A stretch of DNA of 22,682 nucleotides from Paraktedonobacter sp035294465 (GTDB lineage Bacteria; Chloroflexota; Ktedonobacteria; Ktedonobacterales; Ktedonobacteraceae), in assembly GCA_035294465.1 (NCBI GenBank), contig DATGKW010000046.1:1-22682 (forward strand). Reading direction: 5' to 3'. Both the position numbers and the translations under genes were made by a program. Positions 7,283 to 16,307 of the stretch are shown here, piece by piece; position 1 is the stretch's first letter; the number at the start of each line of letters is the position of its first letter. A model generated the notes under the pieces. That model did not search any database. It was not told the origin of the DNA and saw only the letters and a list, made by a program, of their open reading frames with translations.

Positions 7283-8062
7283 CTATATGCTATACTCCTC
7301 AGCACTCATACTCTTCCAGATACGCACCCTCTCAATGCCCACCTCACGCAGCAGTTCCTCGCTCAGCCGATGTCCCTGAGCAACTTCCGTAGGGTCGTGG
7401 GCATCGGAGCCTATGCTGATAGGCGCGCGCTGGAGAGCACAGGCACGCGCCAGACGTTTAACCAGACTGGGAAAGCTCAGAATGTCACAACCGTTAATCT
7501 CAAGGGCAACATTGTGGCGCGTGGCCTCGGCTGCCAGGTGTTCCAGTTCTTCATCCAGGCGCGGCGGAAGAAACGGATTGGATGCACGCATACGCACAGG
7601 GTGACTGACTACGCTGAATTTCTCACTGCTCACTGCCGCACGTAGCAGTTCGTAATAGCGCAGCCAGAGCGCTTCACCCTCTTCGCGGCTCCATTTATGC
7701 CGGGACTGAAAGTCCACGCCATTAACCTCGTGAACAGAACCGATCAAGAAATCCCAGGGTTGTCCCTCAAGCACCTGCCAGATTGCGATATTTTTGTCCG
7801 GTACAAAATCCACTTCCAGGCCAACACGCACATCAAATTGGAACTGTTCTGCTGCTGTTTTGATACGCTCGAAATAGTCCTCAAAGGAGGAAAGGATCGG
7901 TCCCTCCAGAGGCATATGGGCGAGCAGAGGCTGCACCTCGCCGATCTGAAAAGCGTGCTCAGAGATGCCCAGCACGCGCAGGTCTTTCTCCTTCGCTTGC
8001 TGGATCATCTGTCCGGCAGAGCTAGGCACAATATGACTGTGAAAATCGGTGTTAATACTCAT
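7283..8062 (-). CDS. PHP-domain phosphoesterase, histidinol-phosphatase (HisK) like
   Basis: A 259-residue single-domain PHP protein. The metal-binding residues are all visible: H8 and H10 (DFHSH), H36 in GISEHA, E83 in GLEVDF, H111 in GSVHEV, H154 in VVSHPVRM, and D220 with H222 in SIGSDAHDP. This pattern and length fit the HisK type of L-histidinol phosphatase (histidine biosynthesis), which uses a trinuclear metal site. PHP proteins of this size can also act on other phosphoesters, so the substrate is inferred. No other histidine gene is near. The start ATG at 8062 lacks a strong ribosome binding site. It is transcribed away from the FAD oxidoreductase and converges on the anti-sigma gene. 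Confidence 0.83.
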   Translation of the reverse strand: MSINTDFHSHIVPSSAGQMIQQAKEKDLRVLGISEHAFQIGEVQPLLAHMPLEGPILSSFEDYFERIKTAAEQFQFDVRVGLEVDFVPDKNIAIWQVLEGQPWDFLIGSVHEVNGVDFQSRHKWSREEGEALWLRYYELLRAAVSSEKFSVVSHPVRMRASNPFLPPRLDEELEHLAAEATRHNVALEINGCDILSFPSLVKRLARACALQRAPISIGSDAHDPTEVAQGHRLSEELLREVGIERVRIWKSMSAEEYSI

Positions 8063-8089
8063 CTGCCTGTCTTTCTCCGATACTTCTTT

Positions 8090-8107
8090 TTTAGAGTGTT
8101 TAGAGTG
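8090..8107. repeat. Tandem direct repeat in a divergent promoter region
   Basis: TTTAGAGTG occurs twice back to back (8090-8098 and 8099-8107), followed by the related CTAGTGTGTTTGG (about 8124-8136). It lies about 30 bp upstream of the PHP start, in the region shared by two divergent genes. It may be a regulator binding site or simple slippage. Confidence 0.3.
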
Positions 8108-8252
8108 TGGTTGATTTCTCTAGTGTGTTTGGTCCTCATCCAGACACTCCCTCGCTACGAATAAGACGTTTGAAAATAAGATATACTATATCATCTAAAC
8201 TGGCGAGCAGACCGGGGTAATAGCCTCTGTAATCTCAGGAGGGCAAGGATAC

Positions 8253-9575
8253 ATGGCGCGTTCCTCTTCAGCCGAGCATGTCGTCGTTATTGGCGGGGGT
8301 GTAAGCAGCGCGTTGATCGCTGTGAGACTGGCAGAGTGTGGTTTTCGCGTAACGGTGGTAGAAAAGGCGCAGGTGGGTAATGGCTCTTCCAGCCGTTCTG
8401 CAGCGGGTATTCGGGCACAGTTTAGCACCGAAGAGACGGTGGCCGGGATGCAGTACAGTGAGTGGTGGTATAGCCACTTTCATGATATCCTGCAAAGTCC
8501 TCCAGATACGCGCCAACAACCCGTCATTTGTCAGAACGGCTACTTGTTCCTCTACGAGACTCCTGAGGCAATTCCGGCATGGCAACTGCGCCGGAGGCGC
8601 GAGGTAGCATACCTCTGGCAGCGCGCGCAGGAAGCGGCAAGCATGCAGCAGAGGCTTGGACTTCCCGTTGAAGTGCTCACCCCACAAAGCGTACAGGAAC
8701 GCTGGCCGCACCTGCGCACAGAGTGCCTGGCAGGAGCAACCTGGTGTCCAAGCGATGGCTTCCTCATGCCGCATATGATCTATCACGAAGGGTTCCGACG
8801 GGCAAAAGAGCTTGGCGTACTGGTACAAGAGCAGACGGAGGTTCTCGGCGCCATACTCCATACTGATCGTATTCGTGCGCTCGTGACAAACAGAGGAATA
8901 CTCGAGGCTGACTGGTTCGTAAACGCAACCAATATCTGGGCAGCTCGTCTCAGCCCGCGCATTGGCGGCATGGCCCTCCCTGTCTCTCCACTCAAACGCT
9001 ACCTTTATTTTCTTAAGCCAGCGCAACCCGTCATGGAAGAAGCTGCCTGGCGCCAGCTTCCTATGACTATCTACGGCATGGGAAGCTATCGGGGAGCACA
9101 CTCACGACCGGACCACGACCTCCTCCTGCTCGCCTGGGCGCACGAGACTGAACCGGAGACACTATTCAATGACACCGACCAGGATCGCATCGATCCTCCA
9201 TTCCGTCACGATAATGGCATCGACAATTACGGATACGCTATTCTTGAACAGGTCGAGCAGTTCTCTCCGCTCCTCGCGAACGCGGGCGGCCTGGTAGCAA
9301 CAACCTGCGGTTTCTATGGAACCACCCCCGACGCCAATCCGCTCATTGGCCGGGACACGCGCCAGCAAAATCTCGTCCACGCGGTTGGATTTTCGGGGCA
9401 TGGACTGATGCACGCACCGATTACTGCGCTTCTGGTCGAGGCAATACTCACTGGCAATCTTGACCATGGCCGCGTTCGCCTCCCCGCACCTTTTGCGCAT
9501 GCGAGCATCGATCTCAATACCTTTGATCCCGGACGCACGTTTGAGAACGCACATCGGGAAACGCTCGTTCTCTAA
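8253..9575 (+). CDS. FAD-dependent oxidoreductase of the DAO (glycine/sarcosine oxidase) family
   Basis: A 440-residue flavoprotein. The N-terminal dinucleotide fold VVVIGGGVSSALIAVRLAE (about 10-28) is followed by the ribose-binding acidic residue at VVEK (E37) and by GSSSRSAAGIRAQF (44-57), typical of the DAO family. The C-terminal FAD-binding strip is present as TPDANPLIGRD and GFSGHGLMHAPITALLVEAI (about 379-398). Members oxidise the C-N bond of amino acids or N-methyl amines with O2 or an electron carrier; the substrate here is unknown. The third glycine of the GxGxxG loop is Ser19. A good AGGAGGG lies 10 nt before the ATG, although the gap is a little long. A TATACT at 8182-8187 may be its -10 but no matching -35 is seen. 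It is convergent with the O-methyltransferase, whose stop lies 29 nt away. Confidence 0.87.
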   Translation: MARSSSAEHVVVIGGGVSSALIAVRLAECGFRVTVVEKAQVGNGSSSRSAAGIRAQFSTEETVAGMQYSEWWYSHFHDILQSPPDTRQQPVICQNGYLFLYETPEAIPAWQLRRRREVAYLWQRAQEAASMQQRLGLPVEVLTPQSVQERWPHLRTECLAGATWCPSDGFLMPHMIYHEGFRRAKELGVLVQEQTEVLGAILHTDRIRALVTNRGILEADWFVNATNIWAARLSPRIGGMALPVSPLKRYLYFLKPAQPVMEEAAWRQLPMTIYGMGSYRGAHSRPDHDLLLLAWAHETEPETLFNDTDQDRIDPPFRHDNGIDNYGYAILEQVEQFSPLLANAGGLVATTCGFYGTTPDANPLIGRDTRQQNLVHAVGFSGHGLMHAPITALLVEAILTGNLDHGRVRLPAPFAHASIDLNTFDPGRTFENAHRETLVL

Positions 9576-9604
9576 TGCAGAGTAGCATAGCGGTAGCGCG
9601 GACT

Positions 9605-10315
9605 TTACATTTTCTCTATGCTTTTCACCACCGAAATAGCAAATCCATCGGTATAGTTGTTATCCATAGGCAAAAGCAGCGACACCAGGCGAGGATCGTC
9701 GACGATACGCTGATTATATGCAGTGACGCCTGTTGTATACCCGTCGGATGGCTGCTCAAAGGCTCGCCGAACACAGTTGTCCGCGACAATGATACTGCCT
9801 GGCCTGCTCAGGCGCAGCGCCCAATCGAGATAGGCTGGATAATTTTCTTTATCGGCGTCAATAAACACCAGATCAAATGGGGCCTCCCCTTCCAGCCCCG
9901 GCAGCAGCTCCAGTGCCTTCCCCACGCGAACTTCTGCTCGGTCGTCAACCTGCGCGTGGGCAAAAGCGTTGCGTACAGCCGTGGCATGTTTGGGGTTAAT
10001 CTCCAGAGTAATCAGCCGTCCCGCTGGAGGCAGAGCGCGAGCCAGCCAGATGCCGCTATATCCGCCCAGAGAGCCAATCTCCAGAATTTTCTGTGCGTTG
10101 CAGGCAGCGGCCAGCACCTGGAGCATTTTTCCCTGGATAGGAGAAATTTGTATCGCTGGCAGGCCCTGTTCGCTGGCCGCGGCAAGAGCATTGAGCAATC
10201 CTTCATCTTCAAGAGCAAAGCGCGTGGCAATTCCCTGCTGGATGTCCTTTTGTAAAGCGGTCAGGCGCTGTAACTCATGCAATTTGTTTTCATTGGTCAT
10301 AACGCGTTTTTCCAT
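9605..10315 (-). CDS. SAM-dependent O-methyltransferase, catechol/caffeoyl-CoA OMT type
   Basis: A 236-residue class I methyltransferase of the small cation-dependent O-methyltransferase family, which methylates hydroxyls of catechol-like or CoA-linked aromatic substrates. The SAM motif I is ILEIGSLGGYSGIWLA (77-92), the acidic ribose-binding residue is E105 in LITLEIN, and the metal/catalytic strand is FDLVFIDADKENYPAYLD (147-164). The second metal ligand pair is VADN (177-180). The start could be ATG 10315 or ATG 10300; neither has a strong binding site, which suits translation coupled to the BTAD gene ending 9 nt upstream. The physiological substrate is unknown. It is probably cotranscribed with the regulator. 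Confidence 0.88.
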   Translation of the reverse strand: MEKRVMTNENKLHELQRLTALQKDIQQGIATRFALEDEGLLNALAAASEQGLPAIQISPIQGKMLQVLAAACNAQKILEIGSLGGYSGIWLARALPPAGRLITLEINPKHATAVRNAFAHAQVDDRAEVRVGKALELLPGLEGEAPFDLVFIDADKENYPAYLDWALRLSRPGSIIVADNCVRRAFEQPSDGYTTGVTAYNQRIVDDPRLVSLLLPMDNNYTDGFAISVVKSIEKM

Positions 10316-10324
10316 TTCTCGTAG

Positions 10325-13300
10325 CTAATAGATCGTTCGCTGAGAAATTTCCGAGAGAGTACGCTCAGCCCGCTGTAAATCGATGTTAGCCTTGCAGGCA
10401 TCAAAGATATCGCGTGCCTCGCGCAGATAGTCAAGGCCGGTCGAGTGGAGAGACGCGCCAGTAGAGCCATTGGTCTGCACGTGCAGAGCGCGTCTCAAGA
10501 GGCTGATTCCATAATTATGTAAAGTACGCGCATAATCCAGGCGCAAACCATGTTGTTTGAAGATATGGAGGGCCTGCTCAAAAGAGTCTTGCGCTTCTTG
10601 CTCATGGCCGCTGGCAGCCTGGATCCGACCTAGCAAGCAATGTGAGCGCCCGACTACCTGCATCATCCCACTCTGGCTTGTTTCTTCCAGAGCCATCATC
10701 GCATGCCTGCGCGCGTTTTCCAGATCCCCTAACAGATAATAGACGTTCGCTAAAGCCACCTGACCGGTAGCCCGCGTCTCCGCATCAATATCCCCCAGAG
10801 CCAGAGCGCGCTCAGCCGCCGCTCTGGCGGACCAGAGGAGACAACGGCAAGCAGGGTCAAAGCTTTTCGCATGCCCGTTGCTTTGGCCTGCTACGGAGAA
10901 GGCATTGAGGTCAAAGCGTATTACCGCATTGGCGATACGCCAATCGGCCAGGGCAACCAGGGCAAAGCCAACGCGCACGGTGCTCTTCATTTTGCGCCCG
11001 CTCACCAGGGCGCGCCTGATACACTCCAGAGCTTCCCGGAAATTGCCGAGATCCTGCTGGACGGTAGCCAGCGCGACCAGGCCCCAGCTGGTATACTCGC
11101 GATCAGAAATTTGCCTGGCCAGGGTCAGGCTATCCACAAGCCAGGTCGCGGCCTCCGGCAAATCCCCATTACGGGCCGCGGCATCTCCCAGATTGCCGGT
11201 GACAAGCACTTTGCTGGGGATGTCGCCGGTACGCTCGGCGAGTTCCAGAGCGCGTTTAAAATAGGTAGTAGCGATGGTATATTCGGCCTTCATGGCGTGG
11301 ACAGCCCCAATGTTGCCGCAAACCTGGCTCATCACACCTATCAGGTCATGCTCTTCCATAATGGACAGAGCGGTATGCAGGTGCTGCAAAGCTTCTGCAT
11401 ACTGGCCCATGCTAGCAGCAACCACCCCCAGTGATTCGTGTGCTTTTCCAAGTTCGAGCGGATCTCCAAGCAGCGCGCGTCGGCTGTGCGTCATGAGAGG
11501 CGCAGGCACGTCGCCGCCATATGCTCGCTCGCCAGTTGCATTCTCCTGGATCGCGCGCATAACCTCCTCGTGGATCTCCAGAGACTCTTCCATATAACGT
11601 CTGGCCTCGGCAAAGTTGCCCTCCGCCCAATAAATGCCGCCGGTCAGATGTTGCAGGCAGGCCCATACCGCGCCAGTCGTAATGCCCGCCTCGCGCAACA
11701 CCTGCCTGCCGCGTTCGGCGCACTCGCGCGCCTGGCCAAAATCGCTGGTCTGCTGCCAGGCCCGCCCTATCGCCCGCCAGATCATCCCTTGAACCTGGGC
11801 CTCTTCCTGCTGCCAGGCCAGAAACTCCTCAGGACTGGTGAACATGCTGGAATCTTTTTGCAAGCGTGCATGTAATTCAAGTACTTGAATATACTGCTCA
11901 CGCGCTTCCCGGCTATTGCCCTGCATAACATTGCACTCGGCCATACATTCGAGCAGATTGGCAATATGCATGGGGTCTTGTTCTTCGCCGGGCGCACCCT
12001 CGTCCAGCGTTTGCAAAGCCTCCAGTGCCTGGCGATAATAGTGGAGAGCCTCCGGGTAGGCTGAAAGCTCAATAGCCTGGTTGCCCGCCATCTCTGCGTA
12101 ATAGGCCAGCTTCGCTTTCTCCTGACCATATTTGCCCAGATGATAAGCAATAGCCGCCGCTCCCTTTGCCTCGTTCCCACTGTATAGATCAATCAAAGCC
12201 TGCGCGGCTCTACGATGCAATTGCGCACGCCTGGCCGCCGAAAGCCTTTCGTACAGATGACTGACGATCAAGGGATGCCAGAAATGATAGACAATCCTTG
12301 CACCATTGACCACCTCGGTCAACAGGCCCGAACGTAGAGCCTCCTCCAGCAGATCGAGCGTGGTATCCTCGCTGATTCCAGCATCCCCGGTCATGGACAC
12401 CAACAGACCGAATTCAAAGGAGCCACCCAGGACTGCCGCTTTGCTGAGCAGCGCCTGACAGTCCGTGCTAAGCTTGCTCAGGCGTCTTTCCAGCACAGCT
12501 GCGATTGTCTCTGGCAGCAATGCAGGGCGCTTCGGACTACTCAGGCCGGGCGCACGCTCTTCTACCCTCCCTGAATAGCGATCCTGGCTATGGCCTTTGC
12601 CACCGTATCTCGCTCCTGCATCTTGAGCAACTTCGCTAAAACGCGCCAGTTCTTCGGCAAAGAGGGGATTACCGCCGGCCTGACTCTGGATGCTCTGAAC
12701 CAGTTCGTGAGGAAGATGCGCCAGCAAACGCTTAATCTGAGCTGGCGTTAGCGGTTGAAGAGCAAAGGTGACAAGCACCTGCTCGCGGCGGAGATCATTG
12801 AGAAGCGCGCGGAGATTGGCGCTTGGCGCCAGTTCAGTATCACGACAGGTCCCGATCAACATAATCCGCTCATTCTGCTGGTGACGCGCCAGATAGGCCA
12901 GCAATTCCAGACTACTATCATCCGCGCAGTGCAGGTCGTCCAGGACAAGCAAAAGAGGCGCGGACTGGCTGAGCGCGTTGAGCAAGGAGAGCATGGCTTC
13001 CCACAGATGGAAGCGTTCTTGTTCTGGAGGGGCGGGAGGCGTCGGCGGGCGGCTTTGCTGCAGGTGGAAGGATTGAGAGGCAGCCAGTTCTGGTAGGAGG
13101 GAAGAGAGGCGGGTGAGCTTGGCCTGAGCGGTAGCGGCAGGGTTAAGCGCTTTGGAAATATCGCTGCCTGCCTGGTTGGTCTTCCCCTCCAGTATCCTCA
13201 CGAGATAAGCGAGGGGAATATCCTGAAGGAGCGCGCGTAAGATATCTCGCCAGGGACGATAGGGAATGGTTCCCTCTTGCTCATAGACGCGGGTCCAGGC

Positions 13301-14803
13301 GACCCGCCAGCCAAGAGCATAAGCTTCCTGGCTTAATTCTTCGGCCAGGCGAGTTTTGCCAATGCCTGTCTCTCCCATGATCATGACGAAGTGAGCCAGT
13401 CTGGAGCGATTTTCAGGTACGCCCGGCTTTTTCTTTTCGTCGCTGCCTGCCTGCGGAGCTATGGTATTGATCGCCAGCAGAATCTGGCGTATCGCTTCCA
13501 GTTCGTGTTCTCGACCAACCAGAGGGCTCTGGTTCTGTCGGCCAGGCGGCAAAGCCGGGCGAGGTAATTGTTGCCAGGCGATAGAAGGTTCCTCTGTGTC
13601 CTGGACGGATAGTGTCTCCCCACTCTGCACAAGTGAGAGACTTGCGGTCGTTGGGGATAACGAATCGTTGAGTGGGCGCGAAACCTGAATCTGGCCCTGA
13701 CGCAGCGCATTGTAGAGTTCTACCGTTTCGGGAAGCGGCTCGCTTTCGTAGTCACGTTTGAGAATCGAGGCCAGTTGCTGATACGCACGAATAGCCTCCC
13801 CCCGCCTGTCCAACTGAGTCAGCAGCACCATCAGGCGGCGTACTGCGGTTTCGTGTGTGGGATCGGCGGTCAGCAGGCGGTCCAGCGGCTCGATAGCGCT
13901 GGTCAGCGCACCTCGTTCGGCGCGCAGTTCGGCCAGGCGAAGCAGCAGGCCCATCCATCCTCGTCGTAATGATTCACGGCGCGTCGTAGCCCATTCGGAG
14001 TAGAGCTCCTCCAGCAAATAATCTCCCTCGTAAAGCGCCCAGGCTTTTTCCAGAAGTTGTTCAACCTGCGCAGGATCTTTCGTAGCATTGGCTTTGTTTA
14101 GCAAAGCCTCGAAAGCGTCCGCATCAACCCAGATATGCGACACATCCGCAAGTATCAATATATCTCGCTCCAAACGCAGCAATTTTGAGGCGGCGGGGCG
14201 CTCAAGGCCAGGTTCGAGGATCTGGCGCAACTCATGTACCGCACCATTGAGGCGATTGGCCGCAACTTCGGTTTCCAGGTCGGGCCAGAGAGCCTCCATT
14301 ATCTGCTCTCTCCCCATACGGCGTCCGGCCTGACTGAGCAGGCAGCCCAATAGCGCCCGCGCGCGCCTGCGCTGCCAGGTGCGATTGACAGCGCTCTGCC
14401 ACTCACCTCCTTCCCTGCGCTCCAGGCGAAACTGTCCCAGCAAATACGCGCGCAGGGGTGCCTGGGAAGCAGAAGAGTCCGGGGCAACGTTCGCCTGGCC
14501 TTTTCTCGCCTCTCCAACCGGTGCTTCCTGCTGACTCTTCCGGGAGACAGGCGCTTTTTTTAGAGAAGAAACACTGCTTCCTTTAGCCTCAGCGTCTTTT
14601 TCTTTCCGGACTAGCAGAACCGCCTGCTTCTTTTCTGCGATCTCAGCAGGTGGGTGTATGCCAATATATTTGCTAATTGTCCGCCCATTCTCGCTCCAAT
14701 AGGCGTACCAGTAGGGACCATGCCCCGCTCCCTCTTTGCATTTCAGACAGCGTGGCTTCCCACAGCGCGTATATTGCTGGCGGTAGGTAACTTTCCTGTT
14801 CAT
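10325..14803 (-). CDS. Giant BTAD-type transcriptional regulator with AAA ATPase and TPR domains and an N-terminal Cys module
   Basis: A 1492-residue regulator. Residues 1-52 form a small Cys-rich module (C14-x4-C19-x2-C22, then GHGPYWYAYWSENGR), resembling a DUF found in Ktedonobacteria and likely zinc-binding. A low-complexity linker follows, then a winged-helix DNA-binding domain (about 115-215) and a bacterial transcriptional activator domain (about 220-370). An AAA_16/STAND-like ATPase begins at LVGREHELEAIR (428-439), with Walker A GETGIGKT (477-484) and Walker B LLLVLDDLH (617-625). From about 880 to 1480 the protein is helical with tetratricopeptide-like repeats (for example AYPEALHYYRQAL and GNFREALECIRRAL). 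There is no C-terminal LuxR helix-turn-helix. The ATG has AAGGAG 6 nt upstream. The architecture suggests an ATP-switched activator that senses a ligand through the TPR part; the target is unknown. Confidence 0.88.
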   Translation of the reverse strand: MNRKVTYRQQYTRCGKPRCLKCKEGAGHGPYWYAYWSENGRTISKYIGIHPPAEIAEKKQAVLLVRKEKDAEAKGSSVSSLKKAPVSRKSQQEAPVGEARKGQANVAPDSSASQAPLRAYLLGQFRLERREGGEWQSAVNRTWQRRRARALLGCLLSQAGRRMGREQIMEALWPDLETEVAANRLNGAVHELRQILEPGLERPAASKLLRLERDILILADVSHIWVDADAFEALLNKANATKDPAQVEQLLEKAWALYEGDYLLEELYSEWATTRRESLRRGWMGLLLRLAELRAERGALTSAIEPLDRLLTADPTHETAVRRLMVLLTQLDRRGEAIRAYQQLASILKRDYESEPLPETVELYNALRQGQIQVSRPLNDSLSPTTASLSLVQSGETLSVQDTEEPSIAWQQLPRPALPPGRQNQSPLVGREHELEAIRQILLAINTIAPQAGSDEKKKPGVPENRSRLAHFVMIMGETGIGKTRLAEELSQEAYALGWRVAWTRVYEQEGTIPYRPWRDILRALLQDIPLAYLVRILEGKTNQAGSDISKALNPAATAQAKLTRLSSLLPELAASQSFHLQQSRPPTPPAPPEQERFHLWEAMLSLLNALSQSAPLLLVLDDLHCADDSSLELLAYLARHQQNERIMLIGTCRDTELAPSANLRALLNDLRREQVLVTFALQPLTPAQIKRLLAHLPHELVQSIQSQAGGNPLFAEELARFSEVAQDAGARYGGKGHSQDRYSGRVEERAPGLSSPKRPALLPETIAAVLERRLSKLSTDCQALLSKAAVLGGSFEFGLLVSMTGDAGISEDTTLDLLEEALRSGLLTEVVNGARIVYHFWHPLIVSHLYERLSAARRAQLHRRAAQALIDLYSGNEAKGAAAIAYHLGKYGQEKAKLAYYAEMAGNQAIELSAYPEALHYYRQALEALQTLDEGAPGEEQDPMHIANLLECMAECNVMQGNSREAREQYIQVLELHARLQKDSSMFTSPEEFLAWQQEEAQVQGMIWRAIGRAWQQTSDFGQARECAERGRQVLREAGITTGAVWACLQHLTGGIYWAEGNFAEARRYMEESLEIHEEVMRAIQENATGERAYGGDVPAPLMTHSRRALLGDPLELGKAHESLGVVAASMGQYAEALQHLHTALSIMEEHDLIGVMSQVCGNIGAVHAMKAEYTIATTYFKRALELAERTGDIPSKVLVTGNLGDAAARNGDLPEAATWLVDSLTLARQISDREYTSWGLVALATVQQDLGNFREALECIRRALVSGRKMKSTVRVGFALVALADWRIANAVIRFDLNAFSVAGQSNGHAKSFDPACRCLLWSARAAAERALALGDIDAETRATGQVALANVYYLLGDLENARRHAMMALEETSQSGMMQVVGRSHCLLGRIQAASGHEQEAQDSFEQALHIFKQHGLRLDYARTLHNYGISLLRRALHVQTNGSTGASLHSTGLDYLREARDIFDACKANIDLQRAERTLSEISQRTIY

Positions 14804-14909
14804 AAGCTGCTCCTTCTCCCCCTGAGAAGGTTGACGAGGCCATCTATAAAATACAGCATGCTTCTGTCCGCGGTTTCTCGTTCAATGAAATCTTATGTAA
14901 GTCAAGCTT

Positions 14910-14938
14910 ATTATAACCTATACGCCTGCCAATCACAA
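14910..14938 (-). promoter_or_regulatory. Promoter of the BTAD regulator gene
   Basis: On the minus strand TTGTGA (14933-14938) and a perfect TATAAT (14910-14915) are 17 bp apart. The start is expected near 14903, giving a leader of about 100 nt before the ATG at 14803. Confidence 0.6.
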
Positions 14939-15033
14939 TTTTTTAGCCCAATGAAGCTAAACTTTTTCAGAAAAATGCCGAGGACGCCCCGATCCAATAT
15001 GCTCTGCATGCTCGCGCCCCGAACGATTTACGC

Positions 15034-15039
15034 TATAAT
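15034..15039 (+). promoter_or_regulatory. -10 element upstream of the acyl-CoA dehydrogenase gene
   Basis: A perfect TATAAT lies 87 nt before the ATG at 15127. No acceptable -35 exists at 16-19 bp upstream, and no extended -10 TG is present, so an activator may be needed or the match may be chance. The rest of 14939-15126 holds nothing else I can name. Confidence 0.35.
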
Positions 15040-15126
15040 GAGAGGGATAAGATTTTGCAATTCTTCCTGGTGTGCTTCTATCTAGTCACCCAGAACATTC
15101 CAGGAGTTTAGAAAGGCAGGGCATAT

Positions 15127-16278
15127 ATGGCTGTGTCCCATCTGTCAGAAGATGAACAGACGTTGATAGAGACGATTCGCGAAATCGCGCAGGAACGCGT
15201 GGCTCCGCGAGCGGCGGCAATCGATCACACGGGCGAATATCCGTGGGATATGAAAGAACTTCTGGCTCAGCAGGATATCCTGGCAATGCCGTTTCCTGAA
15301 GAGTATGGGGGCCTCGGCTCGACCAAACTGGCTGTGGTGATGGCAATTGAGGAGCTATCGCGCCACTGCGCTACGACCGGCCTGATTCTGGCAGTGCAAC
15401 AGCTTGGGGGCATGCCGATCATGCTAGCCGGAACCGAGGAGCAAAAGCGCAAATACCTGCCTCCTCTGGCCAGCGGAGAATGGCTTGCCGCCTATGGACT
15501 GACCGAGTCCGGCTCCGGCTCCGACGCGGCCGCGATGCAAACCTTCGCCGTGCGCAAGGGTGACAAGTATATTCTCAATGGCTCAAAGCGCTTTATCACC
15601 AATGGCGGTCTGGCCCAGGTCAACTCGATTTTCGCCATTACCGACCGGGCGGCGGGCACGCGTGGGATCAGCGGCTTTATCGTTGAGAAGGACTTTCCTG
15701 GCTTCTCCGTAGGGCGCATCGAGGAGAAGATGGGCATCAAGGGTTCGCAGACTGCCGAGCTGATATTTAACGATTGCGAGGTCCCGGCGGAGAATCTGCT
15801 TGGCCGCGAGGGTGAGGGTTTTAAGCTCGCTATGATGACGCTTGACCGCACACGCATCGGCATCGGCGCGCAGGCGCTGGGCATTGCGCAGGGTGCGCTC
15901 GATCTGGCGCTTGCTTACGCCAAACAGCGCGTGCAATTCAAGAGGCCCATCGCGGCAAATCAGGGCATTCAATTTATGCTGGCAGACATGGCTACAAAGG
16001 TTGAGGCTTCGCGTTTGCTCGTCTATAATGCTGCCGAGATGGTTGATCGGGGCGACGCAGACTTCGCTCGCTACTCCTCAATGGCCAAAATGTTCGCCTC
16101 CGACTCGGCGATGGCTGTGACCAGCGATGCTATTCAGATCCTCGGTGGCTACGGATACATGAAGGAGTATCCCGCCGAGCGTATGCTGCGCGATGCCAAA
16201 ATTACGCAAATCTACGAGGGCACAAATCAGATCCAGCGCGTGGTAATCGCGCGCAGCTTGCTGGGGAATGGTTTCTAG
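15127..16278 (+). CDS. Acyl-CoA dehydrogenase (short/medium-chain type)
   Basis: A 383-residue FAD enzyme that makes the trans-2,3 double bond in acyl-CoA in the first step of beta-oxidation or branched-chain amino acid breakdown, passing electrons to ETF. Signature 1 is GLTESGSGSDAAAM (124-137). Signature 2 is QILGGYGYMKEYPAERMLRD (about 336-355). The catalytic base is E364 in QIYEGTNQIQR, the position used by short- and medium-chain and butyryl-CoA dehydrogenases rather than isovaleryl. The length is typical. The ribosome binding site is weak (GGCAGGG). The PRPP synthetase gene starts 29 nt downstream on the same strand, so they may share a transcript. Chain-length preference cannot be read from the sequence. 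Confidence 0.93.
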   Translation: MAVSHLSEDEQTLIETIREIAQERVAPRAAAIDHTGEYPWDMKELLAQQDILAMPFPEEYGGLGSTKLAVVMAIEELSRHCATTGLILAVQQLGGMPIMLAGTEEQKRKYLPPLASGEWLAAYGLTESGSGSDAAAMQTFAVRKGDKYILNGSKRFITNGGLAQVNSIFAITDRAAGTRGISGFIVEKDFPGFSVGRIEEKMGIKGSQTAELIFNDCEVPAENLLGREGEGFKLAMMTLDRTRIGIGAQALGIAQGALDLALAYAKQRVQFKRPIAANQGIQFMLADMATKVEASRLLVYNAAEMVDRGDADFARYSSMAKMFASDSAMAVTSDAIQILGGYGYMKEYPAERMLRDAKITQIYEGTNQIQRVVIARSLLGNGF

Positions 16279-16307
16279 CCCTGAAGGGAAGTATAAGGAT
16301 ACCAATC

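Noticed and set aside
9578..9604. tRNA-like GGTAGCGCGG segment
   Set aside because: No acceptor, anticodon or T arm can be drawn; the gap between the two stop codons is only 29 nt.
9575..10255. 226-residue plus-strand open frame
   Set aside because: It is antisense to a clear O-methyltransferase and has no family features.
14654..15085. 143-residue plus-strand open frame
   Set aside because: It is antisense to the start of the BTAD gene and covers that gene's promoter; no protein features.
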